A stretch of DNA of 6,144 nucleotides from Chloroflexota bacterium (GTDB lineage: Bacteria; Chloroflexota; Dehalococcoidia; Dehalococcoidales; JAHJRU01): the NCBI GenBank assembly GCA_018830745.1, contig JAHJRU010000024.1:1-6144 (forward strand), given 5' to 3'. Under the pieces are notes generated by a model. That model was not told the DNA's origin. It searched no databases and saw only the letters and a list, made by a program, of their open reading frames with translations. Position numbers and translations under genes: made by a program. Position 1 is the first letter of the stretch. Each line of letters opens with the position of its first letter. Positions 1 through 6,102 of this stretch are shown piece after piece.

Positions 1-490
1 CCACGGCAATAACCCGCAAGGAAGGTCGCTTCTCCTTCTCGGCGTTTACCTGAGACAGTGTTTGCTGGAAAACTCCGCCGAGCGGCCGGACCTTGCCGGT
101 ACCGAAAAGGGCGTCGATAACCGCGCTGGCTGATGCCAGCAACTCGTCGAGCTGGTTCAGGCTTTCATCTTCGTCAGCCTGTATAATGGTCACCCGGCGT
201 TCCTGGACAAGTTTGAGATTGGGGTCATCGGGTGTCCTCCGGCTGCAAAGGTAGACGCCGACCTCGGCTCCCCAGTTGTGAAGATAACGTGCGGCTACCA
301 GTCCGTCGCCGCCGTTGTTGCCCGGCCCGATGAGGACAAGGATATTTTGTTTATCGAGGGCGCCCAATATATCCCTGGTGGCTTCAGCCACCGCTTTTCC
401 GGCGTTCTCCATGAGGGTGTCAGTGGAGACGCCTATCTGTGCGCAGTCCTGTTCGGCTTGACGCATCTGGTCTGTGGTTAGAATTTTCAT
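1..490 (-). CDS. nnr: NAD(P)H-hydrate epimerase (YjeF N-terminal domain), 3' end outside window
   Basis: The visible 163 residues match the YjeF_N domain, which in this family epimerises damaged R-NAD(P)HX to the S form so that a dehydratase can regenerate NAD(P)H. Hallmarks in order are MENAG at residues 27-31, the nucleotide-binding loop GPGNNGGDG at 55-63, and DALFGTG at 126-132. The frame stays open to the window edge, so the C-terminus is missing. Whether a fused ADP/ATP-dependent dehydratase domain follows, as in bifunctional Nnr, cannot be seen. I chose the ATG at 490 because MKILTTDQMR is a typical family N-terminus. An in-frame ATG at 502 would add four residues, and neither has a clear Shine-Dalgarno site. 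It lies 40 nt downstream of the Mut7-C gene and is probably the distal part of the corA operon. The family call is firm. Confidence 0.93.
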   Translation of the reverse strand, partial: MKILTTDQMRQAEQDCAQIGVSTDTLMENAGKAVAEATRDILGALDKQNILVLIGPGNNGGDGLVAARYLHNWGAEVGVYLCSRRTPDDPNLKLVQERRVTIIQADEDESLNQLDELLASASAVIDALFGTGKVRPLGGVFQQTLSQVNAEKEKRPSLRVIAV

Positions 491-530
491 GGCTTTGTTC
501 ATTGAAGTGTAGCAATATCGCCGACTGTGG

Positions 531-1016
531 TCAACCTTTACAGAGTTGCTCCAGCTTACGGGTCATGGCCTGCCAGTGTGTGCCCTGCCAGTATATGCGG
601 CGGCACCGGGGGCATTCCAGGTAGTGGTTCTGGGTCTGGAAGACGTAGGGAGGCACGCGGTCCCTTATCTCTTCTTTGGAGACCTCTGCCAGAGACTGGT
701 TGCATTCCAGGCAGATGGAGAAGGGCTTAAAGTGACAATCAAGGTTTAGACTATCGATAACCTGCCTTATCTGGTGCTCCGGGTCCTCGCTCTCGATAAA
801 GAGGGCTCTTATCCGCCCGCTGGCTACCGCTCCCATTTTCATTATCTGGGTGTCTCTGGTTAATATCACCCTTTCCTGCCTCAGCGCGGCGATAATCATT
901 CGCCGGTCATCCTCGCCGGTAAACAGCATGGAATCGTAACCCATCATGCGAAGCCACCTGGCAAGCTTGCCTACATTAAAATCAACGATGAACTTGAGCT
1001 CTCCCGTTGATTCCAC
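531..1016 (-). CDS. Mut7-C PIN-like RNase domain protein with C-terminal zinc ribbon
   Basis: This 161-residue protein has the Mut7-C architecture: a PIN-like nuclease fold followed by a zinc ribbon. The N-terminal half carries the family motif DFNVGKLARWLR (from D12) and LTRDTQI (D55), acidic positions expected at the metal-dependent active site. The C-terminal half has two CxxC knuckles, C102/C105 and C135/C138, with an aromatic-rich tail (YWQGTHW, 142-148) typical of the family. The start is a GTG at 1016, supported by GAAGGTGA four nt upstream; there is no suitable ATG nearby. It begins 12 nt after the MBL hydrolase stop and ends 40 nt before the NAD(P)H-hydrate epimerase gene, so it is probably co-transcribed. 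Family knowledge suggests RNA binding and cleavage, but the substrate is unknown. It could also act as the toxin-like half of an uncharacterised system, although no antitoxin-like partner is visible. Confidence 0.88.
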   Translation of the reverse strand: MESTGELKFIVDFNVGKLARWLRMMGYDSMLFTGEDDRRMIIAALRQERVILTRDTQIMKMGAVASGRIRALFIESEDPEHQIRQVIDSLNLDCHFKPFSICLECNQSLAEVSKEEIRDRVPPYVFQTQNHYLECPRCRRIYWQGTHWQAMTRKLEQLCKG

Positions 1017-1020
1017 TTGC

Positions 1021-1028
1021 TCACCTTC
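1021..1028 (-). promoter_or_regulatory. Ribosome binding site deciding the GTG start of the Mut7-C gene
   Basis: On the minus strand this reads GAAGGTGA, four nt before the GTG at 1016. It lies in the 12-nt gap after the stop codon of the upstream MBL gene. It supports GTG as the initiation codon and suggests translation coupled to the preceding gene. Confidence 0.6.
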
Positions 1029-1799
1029 TTACAGGCGAATTCGCATTCCCTCGTAGCCCAGCGTTATTTGACTCCCCAGAGATGCGGCCACGGCGGATAC
1101 TTCTCCGGCTATCTCCTTCTCCAGTCGGGGGTTCATATGGACCAGCACCGTCTGAGGCAGATAACCCTTGATATCACGAAACTTGACCAGTTCCTGTTTT
1201 AGCAGGCTTGGGGTGAGGTGTCCCGATTCCCGGCCGAAATCCTCAAACTTGTTTGGTGCCGTGACCTCGGCGACGAGCAGCTGGGGTGAAATGTCGAGCA
1301 GGCACTCAGCCAGTCCCGGCCCGGTGTCTCCGGTGTAGAATAACGACTTGCCGTCCGGTGAGCTAATCTGGAAGCCAAAGGCGGGTACTGTATGGGCTAC
1401 TGGTACAGCCATCACTTCATAGCCATCAATCGGTACTATCTGGTGCGGTTCGATGATAGTAAAGTTAACCGTCGGTTTCGCCGGGGGTATTTCCATGAAC
1501 TTGGGATAGAGCTTACCATCGAGCAAATAACTGGAGACGGTTTCAAATACGGGTGCAGTAGTGTAGATAGTGATGGAATATCCACCGAGGAAGGCGTTCA
1601 TAGCCAGCGCCGGAATATCCCTGATATGGTCATAATGGTGATGGGTCAGCAGGAGGGCTTTGAGGTTCTGCTGTTCTTCCAGAGATAAACCGGAGGTTAG
1701 CCCGCCCGCATCTATAGCCAGGGTATCATCGATTAGCAGGCTGATGCACTTGGTGTCTTTCGATTCGCAGTTGTGCGCTCCTAGAAACCTTATCTCCAT
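1029..1799 (-). CDS. MBL-fold metallo-hydrolase (class II cyclic-nucleotide phosphodiesterase / RNase Z-like type)
   Basis: A 256-residue metallo-beta-lactamase-fold hydrolase with a complete set of metal ligands. HxHxDH is present as H53, H55, D57, H58; the third-motif histidine is H136 in VPVAHTVPAF; the bridging aspartate is D158 in YTGDTGPG. H194 in SGHLTP and H221 in VLVHMN are the C-terminal histidines. The SGHLTP element and the FLGAHNCES opening resemble the class II cAMP-phosphodiesterase and RNase Z-like branches more than true beta-lactamases. There is no signal peptide, so it should be cytoplasmic. The substrate cannot be read from the sequence: a cyclic nucleotide, phosphodiester or other ester are all possible. 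The ATG at 1799 has AGGAAGGA upstream at somewhat long spacing. It lies 29 nt after the YhhQ gene and 12 nt before the Mut7-C gene, consistent with one operon. Confidence 0.9.
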   Translation of the reverse strand: MEIRFLGAHNCESKDTKCISLLIDDTLAIDAGGLTSGLSLEEQQNLKALLLTHHHYDHIRDIPALAMNAFLGGYSITIYTTAPVFETVSSYLLDGKLYPKFMEIPPAKPTVNFTIIEPHQIVPIDGYEVMAVPVAHTVPAFGFQISSPDGKSLFYTGDTGPGLAECLLDISPQLLVAEVTAPNKFEDFGRESGHLTPSLLKQELVKFRDIKGYLPQTVLVHMNPRLEKEIAGEVSAVAASLGSQITLGYEGMRIRL

Positions 1800-1828
1800 T
1801 GTCTGATTATTCCTTCCTGTTGTACTGC

Positions 1829-2494
1829 TTAACCGGTGATGGTGAAGGGGTTATATTTGGTCTGGTAGTCGTAGGTGTCGATGGCATCCTTCTTTTTTAA
1901 GTAGTTGACCAGAACATAGGTGAGCGGGGTAGCTGCCGCTTCTATAATGATTTTGGCTAACCAGTGAGATAGAATCAGTATGGCGACAAAGGATGGGGTG
2001 CCGGCGAAGGCGATGGTGATGAATATCAGTGTGTCCAGACCCTGTCCCACGATAGTTGAACCGATAGTTCGGCTCCAGAGCCAGCGCCCCCGGGTTAGAA
2101 TCTTCATCCTGGCCAGGATAAAGGAGTTGGCAAACTCTCCCACCAGGTATCCAAAGAATGAGGCCGCCAGCAACCTTGGAGCATAGCCCAGGATGCTTTC
2201 ATAAGCCGTCTGTCCTTTCCAAAATGGGGCTGCTGGCAGAACCTGCCCAGTCCAGGCAAAGATAACGAAGATGAGGTTGCACAGGAAGCCGAGCCAGATA
2301 ACCCTTCTGGCCCAGCGGTAACCGTAGACCTCGGTGAGGATATCACCAAAGATGTAACTGAAAGGGAAAATGATTATGGCGGCTGGCAGGGGAATAGTCC
2401 CAATGATTATCACCTTTACCGCAATGATATTGGCGGTAATAAGGCTGGTAATAAATAAAGCGGTGATAACTACAAATCGGGGCGATACGCTCAT
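1829..2494 (-). CDS. yhhQ: YhhQ/VUT family queuosine-precursor transporter
   Basis: A 221-residue integral membrane protein of the YhhQ family (formerly DUF165/VUT_1), whose characterised members import preQ0/preQ1 for queuosine modification of tRNA. Family signatures are clear: FPFSYIFGDILTEVYGYR at 43-60, GEFANSFILARMK at 119-131, and SRTIGSTIVGQGLDTLIF at 141-158. About six hydrophobic segments can be traced (roughly 8-30, 36-50, 64-85, 107-128, 146-164, 168-198), followed by a short charged cytoplasmic-type tail. The length is normal for the family. The ATG at 2494 is only 2 nt after the corA stop and has no strong Shine-Dalgarno site, so translational coupling to corA is likely. No queuosine biosynthesis gene is visible in the window, and I did not find a preQ1 riboswitch in the operon leader. 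Another small heterocycle as substrate is possible. Confidence 0.93.
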   Translation of the reverse strand: MSVSPRFVVITALFITSLITANIIAVKVIIIGTIPLPAAIIIFPFSYIFGDILTEVYGYRWARRVIWLGFLCNLIFVIFAWTGQVLPAAPFWKGQTAYESILGYAPRLLAASFFGYLVGEFANSFILARMKILTRGRWLWSRTIGSTIVGQGLDTLIFITIAFAGTPSFVAILILSHWLAKIIIEAAATPLTYVLVNYLKKKDAIDTYDYQTKYNPFTITG

Positions 2495-2496
2495 GG

Positions 2497-3465
2497 CTAA
2501 ATCCAGTGGTGCCGCCGGAAGAAGTAGAGCATGCCGCTGACAATTAACAGGCAGATAATCAGTACATAGAGGGCAGAGTAGGGGGAATTCTGAAAAGGTC
2601 CCAGTGGTATATTCATGCCGAAGATACTGGCTACTACGGTAATAGGGAGCAGGATAGTCGCAATAATAGTCAGCATACGTACGACCTCATTGGTACGATT
2701 AGTGGCTAGTGAATCATGGGTGTCGTTCAGGCTCTCGATAAGCTCCTTGTATTCGTCGAGGCCGTCCCATATTTTGTCCACGTGGTCAATCATATCGCCG
2801 AAATAAACGGTTAAGTCCATGGGCGTAAAGCGGCGAACCTTTGGCTCCAGACTGCCGATTACCGCCCTCATCGGCCAGATGGTGCGCCGGAAAGAGATGA
2901 CGTCACGCCGCAGCATAGAGATATCCTCGATGGCTCGCGGTATGAGCCGGCTGGCGAAGATGTTGCCTTCAGTTTGCTCAATGTTGTCGCCTATCTTGCT
3001 GAGTATGGGCAGGCAGTAGTCCACCAGTCGGTCAATTACGCGATAGAGCAGATAAGCCGAGCCCTGATTGAAATGCTCCTGGCGTGATTCCTCATCAATC
3101 TGGCACTCGCGGAATAACTTTACCAGTGGTTTGAGTTCGCCCTTGTGCAGAGTGATAAGGTAGTCTGTGCCGATGAATACCGAGACCTGGCTGGAGGCAG
3201 TAACCCGCGACTCTTGATTGAATATAGGAAAATGTAGCACCAGGAACAGGTAGTCTTCATATTCGTCTATCTTGGGGCGCTGTATACGGCTCAGGCAGTC
3301 GTCCAGGTCTAGCGGATGGAAAGGGTAATTTTGTGCCAGGTAATCCGTCTCCCTGTCCGTTGGCCGCTCGATATCAATCCAGGTCAGGCCGCTGTCGGTA
3401 AGCGACTCCAGGTTCAGCTTCTTCTCCGGTTCCTTTTTGCCTTTAACTTCTTTGGAGACAGCCAT
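2497..3465 (-). CDS. corA: CorA-family divalent metal transporter
   Basis: A 322-residue CorA-type channel subunit, which in the family forms a homopentamer in the inner membrane for Mg2+ (sometimes Co2+ or Ni2+) uptake. The long, charged, mostly helical N-terminal part (about 1-260) is the cytoplasmic funnel. Two C-terminal membrane helices follow at about 263-282 and 297-315, with the signature GMN motif at the end of the first (FGMN, 282-285). The family more often has Y before GMN; F is a common variant. The tail FFRRHHWI is basic, as expected for a cytoplasmic C-terminus. The ATG at 3465 is preceded by GAGG with 8-nt spacing. It is the first gene of the leftward operon, with a good promoter about 60-85 nt upstream. 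The exact metal cannot be assigned from the sequence, and a Zn-transporting relative remains possible. Confidence 0.94.
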   Translation of the reverse strand: MAVSKEVKGKKEPEKKLNLESLTDSGLTWIDIERPTDRETDYLAQNYPFHPLDLDDCLSRIQRPKIDEYEDYLFLVLHFPIFNQESRVTASSQVSVFIGTDYLITLHKGELKPLVKLFRECQIDEESRQEHFNQGSAYLLYRVIDRLVDYCLPILSKIGDNIEQTEGNIFASRLIPRAIEDISMLRRDVISFRRTIWPMRAVIGSLEPKVRRFTPMDLTVYFGDMIDHVDKIWDGLDEYKELIESLNDTHDSLATNRTNEVVRMLTIIATILLPITVVASIFGMNIPLGPFQNSPYSALYVLIICLLIVSGMLYFFRRHHWI

Positions 3466-3500
3466 GGTACTTGCCTCATATAAACTGGTTCACTCAGCGG

Positions 3501-3528
3501 TTTATAGCGAATCTGGCTATATTATAGC
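3501..3528. repeat. TATAGC/GCTATA repeat cluster over the corA -10
   Basis: TTATAGC occurs at 3502-3508 and again at 3522-3528, exactly 20 bp apart (about two helical turns), with an inverted GCTATA copy at 3516-3521. The last two form the palindrome GCTAT-ATT-ATAGC at 3516-3528, which covers the predicted -10. This could be an operator for a repressor of the corA operon, but AT-rich promoter sequence can give such patterns by chance. Confidence 0.35.
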
Positions 3529-3550
3529 ACCAGCTTGCCAGATATGGGAA
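3521..3550 (-). promoter_or_regulatory. Predicted sigma-70-type promoter of the corA operon
   Basis: On the minus strand a perfect TATAAT lies at 3526-3521. A TTCCCA (4 of 6 match to TTGACA) lies at 3550-3545, with an 18-bp spacer. The predicted transcript would have a leader of about 50 nt before the corA ATG at 3465. Position and orientation fit the first gene of a five-gene operon. Confidence 0.5.
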
Positions 3551-3635
3551 GTGTCTGGAAATCCCACTCGTCAGAACTGACTCCCAGAGATGCCATTGGC
3601 GGCTGAGAGACAAACAAGTCGGATTGGTGTAGAAT

Positions 3636-3641
3636 TATAAT
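3636..3641 (+). promoter_or_regulatory. Candidate -10 element for the small plus-strand ORF
   Basis: A perfect TATAAT on the plus strand, 30 nt upstream of the ATG at 3672. Transcription would start near 3648 and give a leader of about 24 nt. No good -35 hexamer is found at 16-19 bp spacing, so this is a weak call. On the other strand the corA promoter begins about 85 bp away, making a divergent arrangement. Confidence 0.3.
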
Positions 3642-3671
3642 AGGAGCATAGATGTAATCAGGCTTGTTGAT

Positions 3672-3848
3672 ATGGGTATACCGTTACAACCACCGTTAAG
3701 TCACCGCATTAAGGTGAGAATTAAAAGAGCCCTGGGAATGAACATACTCCTGTGTGATAGCTGCAAGTGGGATTGGCGGGGGGCATGCCACAATTCGGCG
3801 CGCCCCAATGCTACCTGGTGTACTGAGTACGAAAAACGAGGAAGCTAA
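3672..3848 (+). CDS. Small Cys4 protein, 58 residues, unknown function
   Basis: A complete ATG-to-TAA frame in the region between the thiolase and corA, on the strand opposite to all neighbours. Residues 11-19 are strongly basic (H11, R12, K14, R16, K18, R19). They are followed by a compact cysteine- and tryptophan-rich segment with C28-x2-C31-x7-C39-x10-C50, H40 next to the third cysteine, W33, W35 and W49, and an RPNATWC stretch at 44-50. The pattern looks like a small metal-binding knuckle and is unlikely to be random translation. I do not recognise a named family. A weak CAGG lies 9 nt before the ATG. An internal ATG at 3738 would give a 36-residue protein that keeps all four cysteines. 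The stop is 2 nt from the convergent thiolase stop. The function is unknown; expression and conservation are unproven. Confidence 0.55.
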   Translation: MGIPLQPPLSHRIKVRIKRALGMNILLCDSCKWDWRGACHNSARPNATWCTEYEKRGS

Positions 3849-3850
3849 CC

Positions 3851-5179
3851 TCAGCTCCGCTCGATAATCATAGCCATTCCCTGGCCACCACCAATGCACA
3901 GGGTCGCCAGACCCTTCTTGGCATCCCTTCTTTCCATTTCGTAAACCAGCGATACCAGCAGTCTGGCGCCCGAACAGCCGACCGGATGTCCCAGAGATAT
4001 TCCCGAGCCATTGGGATTGACCTTGTCACAGCCTGGCTGGCAAAACTCCGGACTCTCGCCATACTGTGGTAGTCCCATCTCCTTGAGGCAGGCGATGGTC
4101 TGGGAAGCAAACGCCTCATTTAGCTCGACTACCTCGATGTCTTCGATGCTGCAGCCGGCTTTCATCAGAGCCTTGCGGGTGGCTGGTATGGGTCCCAGTC
4201 CCATATACTGGGGGTCAACGCCGCCTGAGGCATATGCCTTTATGACGGCTCTAATAGGGAGACCATTTTTCTCGGCAAATTCCCGTGAGGTGACCAGCAG
4301 GGCAGCGGCGCCATCGTTTATGCCTGACGCATTACCGGCGGTAACGGTTCCATCTTTTACGAACGCCGGCGCCAGCTTGCTCATCGCCTCAACGCTGGTT
4401 TCCATGGGCCGTTCATCCGTATCGAATATCTTGGGTGGCCCTTTCCTCTGCGGTATTTCCACCGGCACTATTTCCTGGGCAAAGATGCCATCTTTTATCG
4501 CTTTCAGCGCCCGGTGGTGGCTTTCAGCACCCAGTTCGTCCTGTTCTCGGCGGGTGATTTCGTAGGCGCGGGCAATGTTCTCGGCGGTAACACCCATGTG
4601 ATACTGATAGAATATCTCGTACAAGCCATCGTAGACCATCATATCCACGACCTCACCCTTGCCGCTGATGTCCATGCGGTATCCCCAGCGTGCCCGGGGT
4701 AAGGCATAGGGGACGGCGCTCATGTTTTCCATCCCCCCGGCTATGATAGCCTCGGCGTCTCCCGCCCGTATCGCCTGAGCCGCCAGGGCGACCGCCTTCA
4801 AGCCGGAAGCGCAAACTTTATTAATGGTGAAAACGTTGGCTTCCTGAGGTATGCCGGCTCTGATGCTGGCTTGCCGGCCGGTGTTCTGTCCCTGCCCGCC
4901 GGTTATGGCATTGCCCATAATGACTTCGTCAATGCAGATGCCGGGCAGACCTCCATCCCAGTCGGCATACTTGGCCTCAACCGGGCTCTTTTCTACATCT
5001 TTGAGGATCCGAGGTCTTAGCTCCTTTATCTCGTCAGGAACGGTTGGTTGTCTACCGATTCGTTTCAATACTTCTTTGATGACCACGCTTCCGAGGTCAA
5101 CCACGGGAACATCTCTTAAGGCTCCGCCAAAAGTACCCACGGGCGTTCTGGCAGCGCTGACAATGACAGCCTCCGTCAC
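3851..5179 (-). CDS. Thiolase (acetyl-CoA C-acetyltransferase / 3-ketoacyl-CoA thiolase)
   Basis: A 442-residue thiolase that condenses two acetyl-CoA or cleaves 3-ketoacyl-CoA with CoA. The catalytic set is complete: nucleophile C123 in NKVCASGLKA, NEAF at 354-357, H398 in GHPVGCSGAR, and C428 in CIGGGQGMA near the C-terminus. The protein is about 50 residues longer than classical thiolases such as the Zoogloea enzyme. Most of the excess is a charged segment at about 46-81, before DEVIMGN. About 11 more residues lie between NEAF and GHP and include C380 and C384. The GTG at 5179 is chosen because AGGAGG lies five nt upstream and the protein then begins TEAVIVSAARTPVG, the normal family start. 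It follows the dehydrogenase gene by 25 nt. Substrate chain length is not evident. Synthetic and degradative roles both remain possible. Confidence 0.95.
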   Translation of the reverse strand: MTEAVIVSAARTPVGTFGGALRDVPVVDLGSVVIKEVLKRIGRQPTVPDEIKELRPRILKDVEKSPVEAKYADWDGGLPGICIDEVIMGNAITGGQGQNTGRQASIRAGIPQEANVFTINKVCASGLKAVALAAQAIRAGDAEAIIAGGMENMSAVPYALPRARWGYRMDISGKGEVVDMMVYDGLYEIFYQYHMGVTAENIARAYEITRREQDELGAESHHRALKAIKDGIFAQEIVPVEIPQRKGPPKIFDTDERPMETSVEAMSKLAPAFVKDGTVTAGNASGINDGAAALLVTSREFAEKNGLPIRAVIKAYASGGVDPQYMGLGPIPATRKALMKAGCSIEDIEVVELNEAFASQTIACLKEMGLPQYGESPEFCQPGCDKVNPNGSGISLGHPVGCSGARLLVSLVYEMERRDAKKGLATLCIGGGQGMAMIIERS

Positions 5180-5184
5180 ACTTG

Positions 5185-5190
5185 CCTCCT
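5185..5190 (-). promoter_or_regulatory. Shine-Dalgarno site fixing the thiolase GTG start
   Basis: A perfect AGGAGG on the minus strand, five nt before the GTG at 5179, inside the 25-nt gap after the dehydrogenase gene. It shows that the open frame continuing upstream to 5437 is not the true N-terminus. Confidence 0.85.
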
Positions 5191-5204
5191 GTTTATGGTG
5201 CTTA

Positions 5205-6059
5205 TTACTTACTGTGGTCGTAGAAACCCTTGCCCGTCTTCTGTCCCAGCCAGCCGGCAGCGACCATCTTGTTAAGCAGGACTGGTGCAATCCACTTGGG
5301 GTCCTTGGTCTGCTCGTACATGGAATCGGCGACGAACTTGATGATGTCCACGCCGGCGAAGTCGCAAAGGGTAAGCGGGCCCATGGGATAGTTGAGACCC
5401 ATCTTAATAGCTGTATCAATGTCTTCCGCGGAAGCAATACCAGCCTCGTACATGCGGATGGCGTCGAGCAGGTAGGGGTTCATCAGGGCGTTAACAATGA
5501 AGCCCGGCGTATCTTTGGCTATAACGCAGCTCTTACCCAGGCTCTCGCCCCATTTCTTGCATGCTTCAATGGTCTCGTCATCAGTGGCGATGGTGCGCAC
5601 GATTTCCAGCAGTTTCATAACCTGCGGTGGCACAAAGAAGTGCAGTCCAACCACCTTTTCCGGTCTGGTAGTCTGCACGGCAATGTCCATGATGGAGAGA
5701 CAGGAGGTATTGGTACCAAGGATAGCATCCTTGCGGCAAATCTTCTCCAGGTCAGTAAAAATCTGCTTTTTCAGGTCAAGGCTCTCAAAGACGGCCTCTA
5801 CCACCACATCGCGGTCAGCCAGGTCTTTCATATTAGTACTGGTCTTAATCCGGCCCATAGTGGCATCTTTTTCCTCTTGAGTTACTTTGCCCTTCTCTAC
5901 ATTGCGGCTCATCACCTTGTCAATGGTAGCCATGCCCTTTTTCAAGAGTTCATCAGTGGCATCGACGACTATTACGTCATAGCCTGCCTGGGCGCTAACC
6001 TGGGTAATGCCGTGGCCCATTGTGCCGATGCCGACCACGCCAACCTTCTTGATTTCCAT
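5205..6059 (-). CDS. hbd: 3-hydroxyacyl-CoA (3-hydroxybutyryl-CoA) dehydrogenase
   Basis: A 284-residue NAD-dependent dehydrogenase that interconverts 3-hydroxyacyl-CoA and 3-ketoacyl-CoA. The N-terminal Rossmann domain has GIGTMG at 10-15 and an acidic D33 at the end of the second strand, which favours NAD over NADP. Catalytic residues align by spacing with the human short-chain enzyme: S119, H140, E152 and N190 (human S137, H158, E170, N208). The C-terminal helical dimerisation domain contains NYPMGPLTLCDFAGVD at 223-238 and ends with TGKGFYDHSK, as expected. One oddity is that the usual FFNP after the catalytic histidine reads FFVP, with V143 in place of asparagine. The ATG at 6059 has AAGGAGG five nt upstream. 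It lies between a crotonase end (43 nt upstream) and a thiolase (25 nt downstream), as in beta-oxidation or butyryl-CoA operons. Confidence 0.95.
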   Translation of the reverse strand: MEIKKVGVVGIGTMGHGITQVSAQAGYDVIVVDATDELLKKGMATIDKVMSRNVEKGKVTQEEKDATMGRIKTSTNMKDLADRDVVVEAVFESLDLKKQIFTDLEKICRKDAILGTNTSCLSIMDIAVQTTRPEKVVGLHFFVPPQVMKLLEIVRTIATDDETIEACKKWGESLGKSCVIAKDTPGFIVNALMNPYLLDAIRMYEAGIASAEDIDTAIKMGLNYPMGPLTLCDFAGVDIIKFVADSMYEQTKDPKWIAPVLLNKMVAAGWLGQKTGKGFYDHSK

Positions 6060-6102
6060 AGATTCCTCCTTATCGATGATTCATATTCCGGGGTGATTTA
6101 AG

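Noticed and set aside
278..749. Several plus-strand frames of about 60-67 codons
   Set aside because: They are shadows of the epimerase and Mut7-C genes, with no ribosome sites or recognisable motifs.
3466..3600. preQ1 riboswitch sought in the leader of the operon containing yhhQ
   Set aside because: The leader is short and AT-rich, and I could not find the C-rich loop and A-rich tail arrangement of known preQ1 aptamers.
3780..3806. Hairpin considered as an intrinsic terminator of the thiolase operon
   Set aside because: No run of T follows it on the minus strand, so it is not a canonical terminator; it is kept only as a low-interest structural note.
3696..3899. 67-codon minus-strand frame spanning the thiolase end and the intergenic region
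   Set aside because: It overlaps the thiolase C-terminus in another frame, has no motif, and is antisense to the more convincing Cys4 ORF.
4011..4565. 184-codon plus-strand open frame
   Set aside because: It is entirely antisense to the thiolase and its translation is low-complexity shadow sequence without motifs.
5180..5437. Upstream in-frame extension of the thiolase (86 extra codons)
   Set aside because: It overlaps the 3-hydroxyacyl-CoA dehydrogenase coding region, has no family similarity, and the GTG at 5179 has a perfect AGGAGG and the normal thiolase N-terminus.
4851..6101. 416-codon open frame on the plus strand
   Set aside because: It runs antisense across both the thiolase and the dehydrogenase, which are certain genes. 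Its translation shows no recognisable domain and it begins inside the thiolase. The length is explained by codon bias of the opposite strand.
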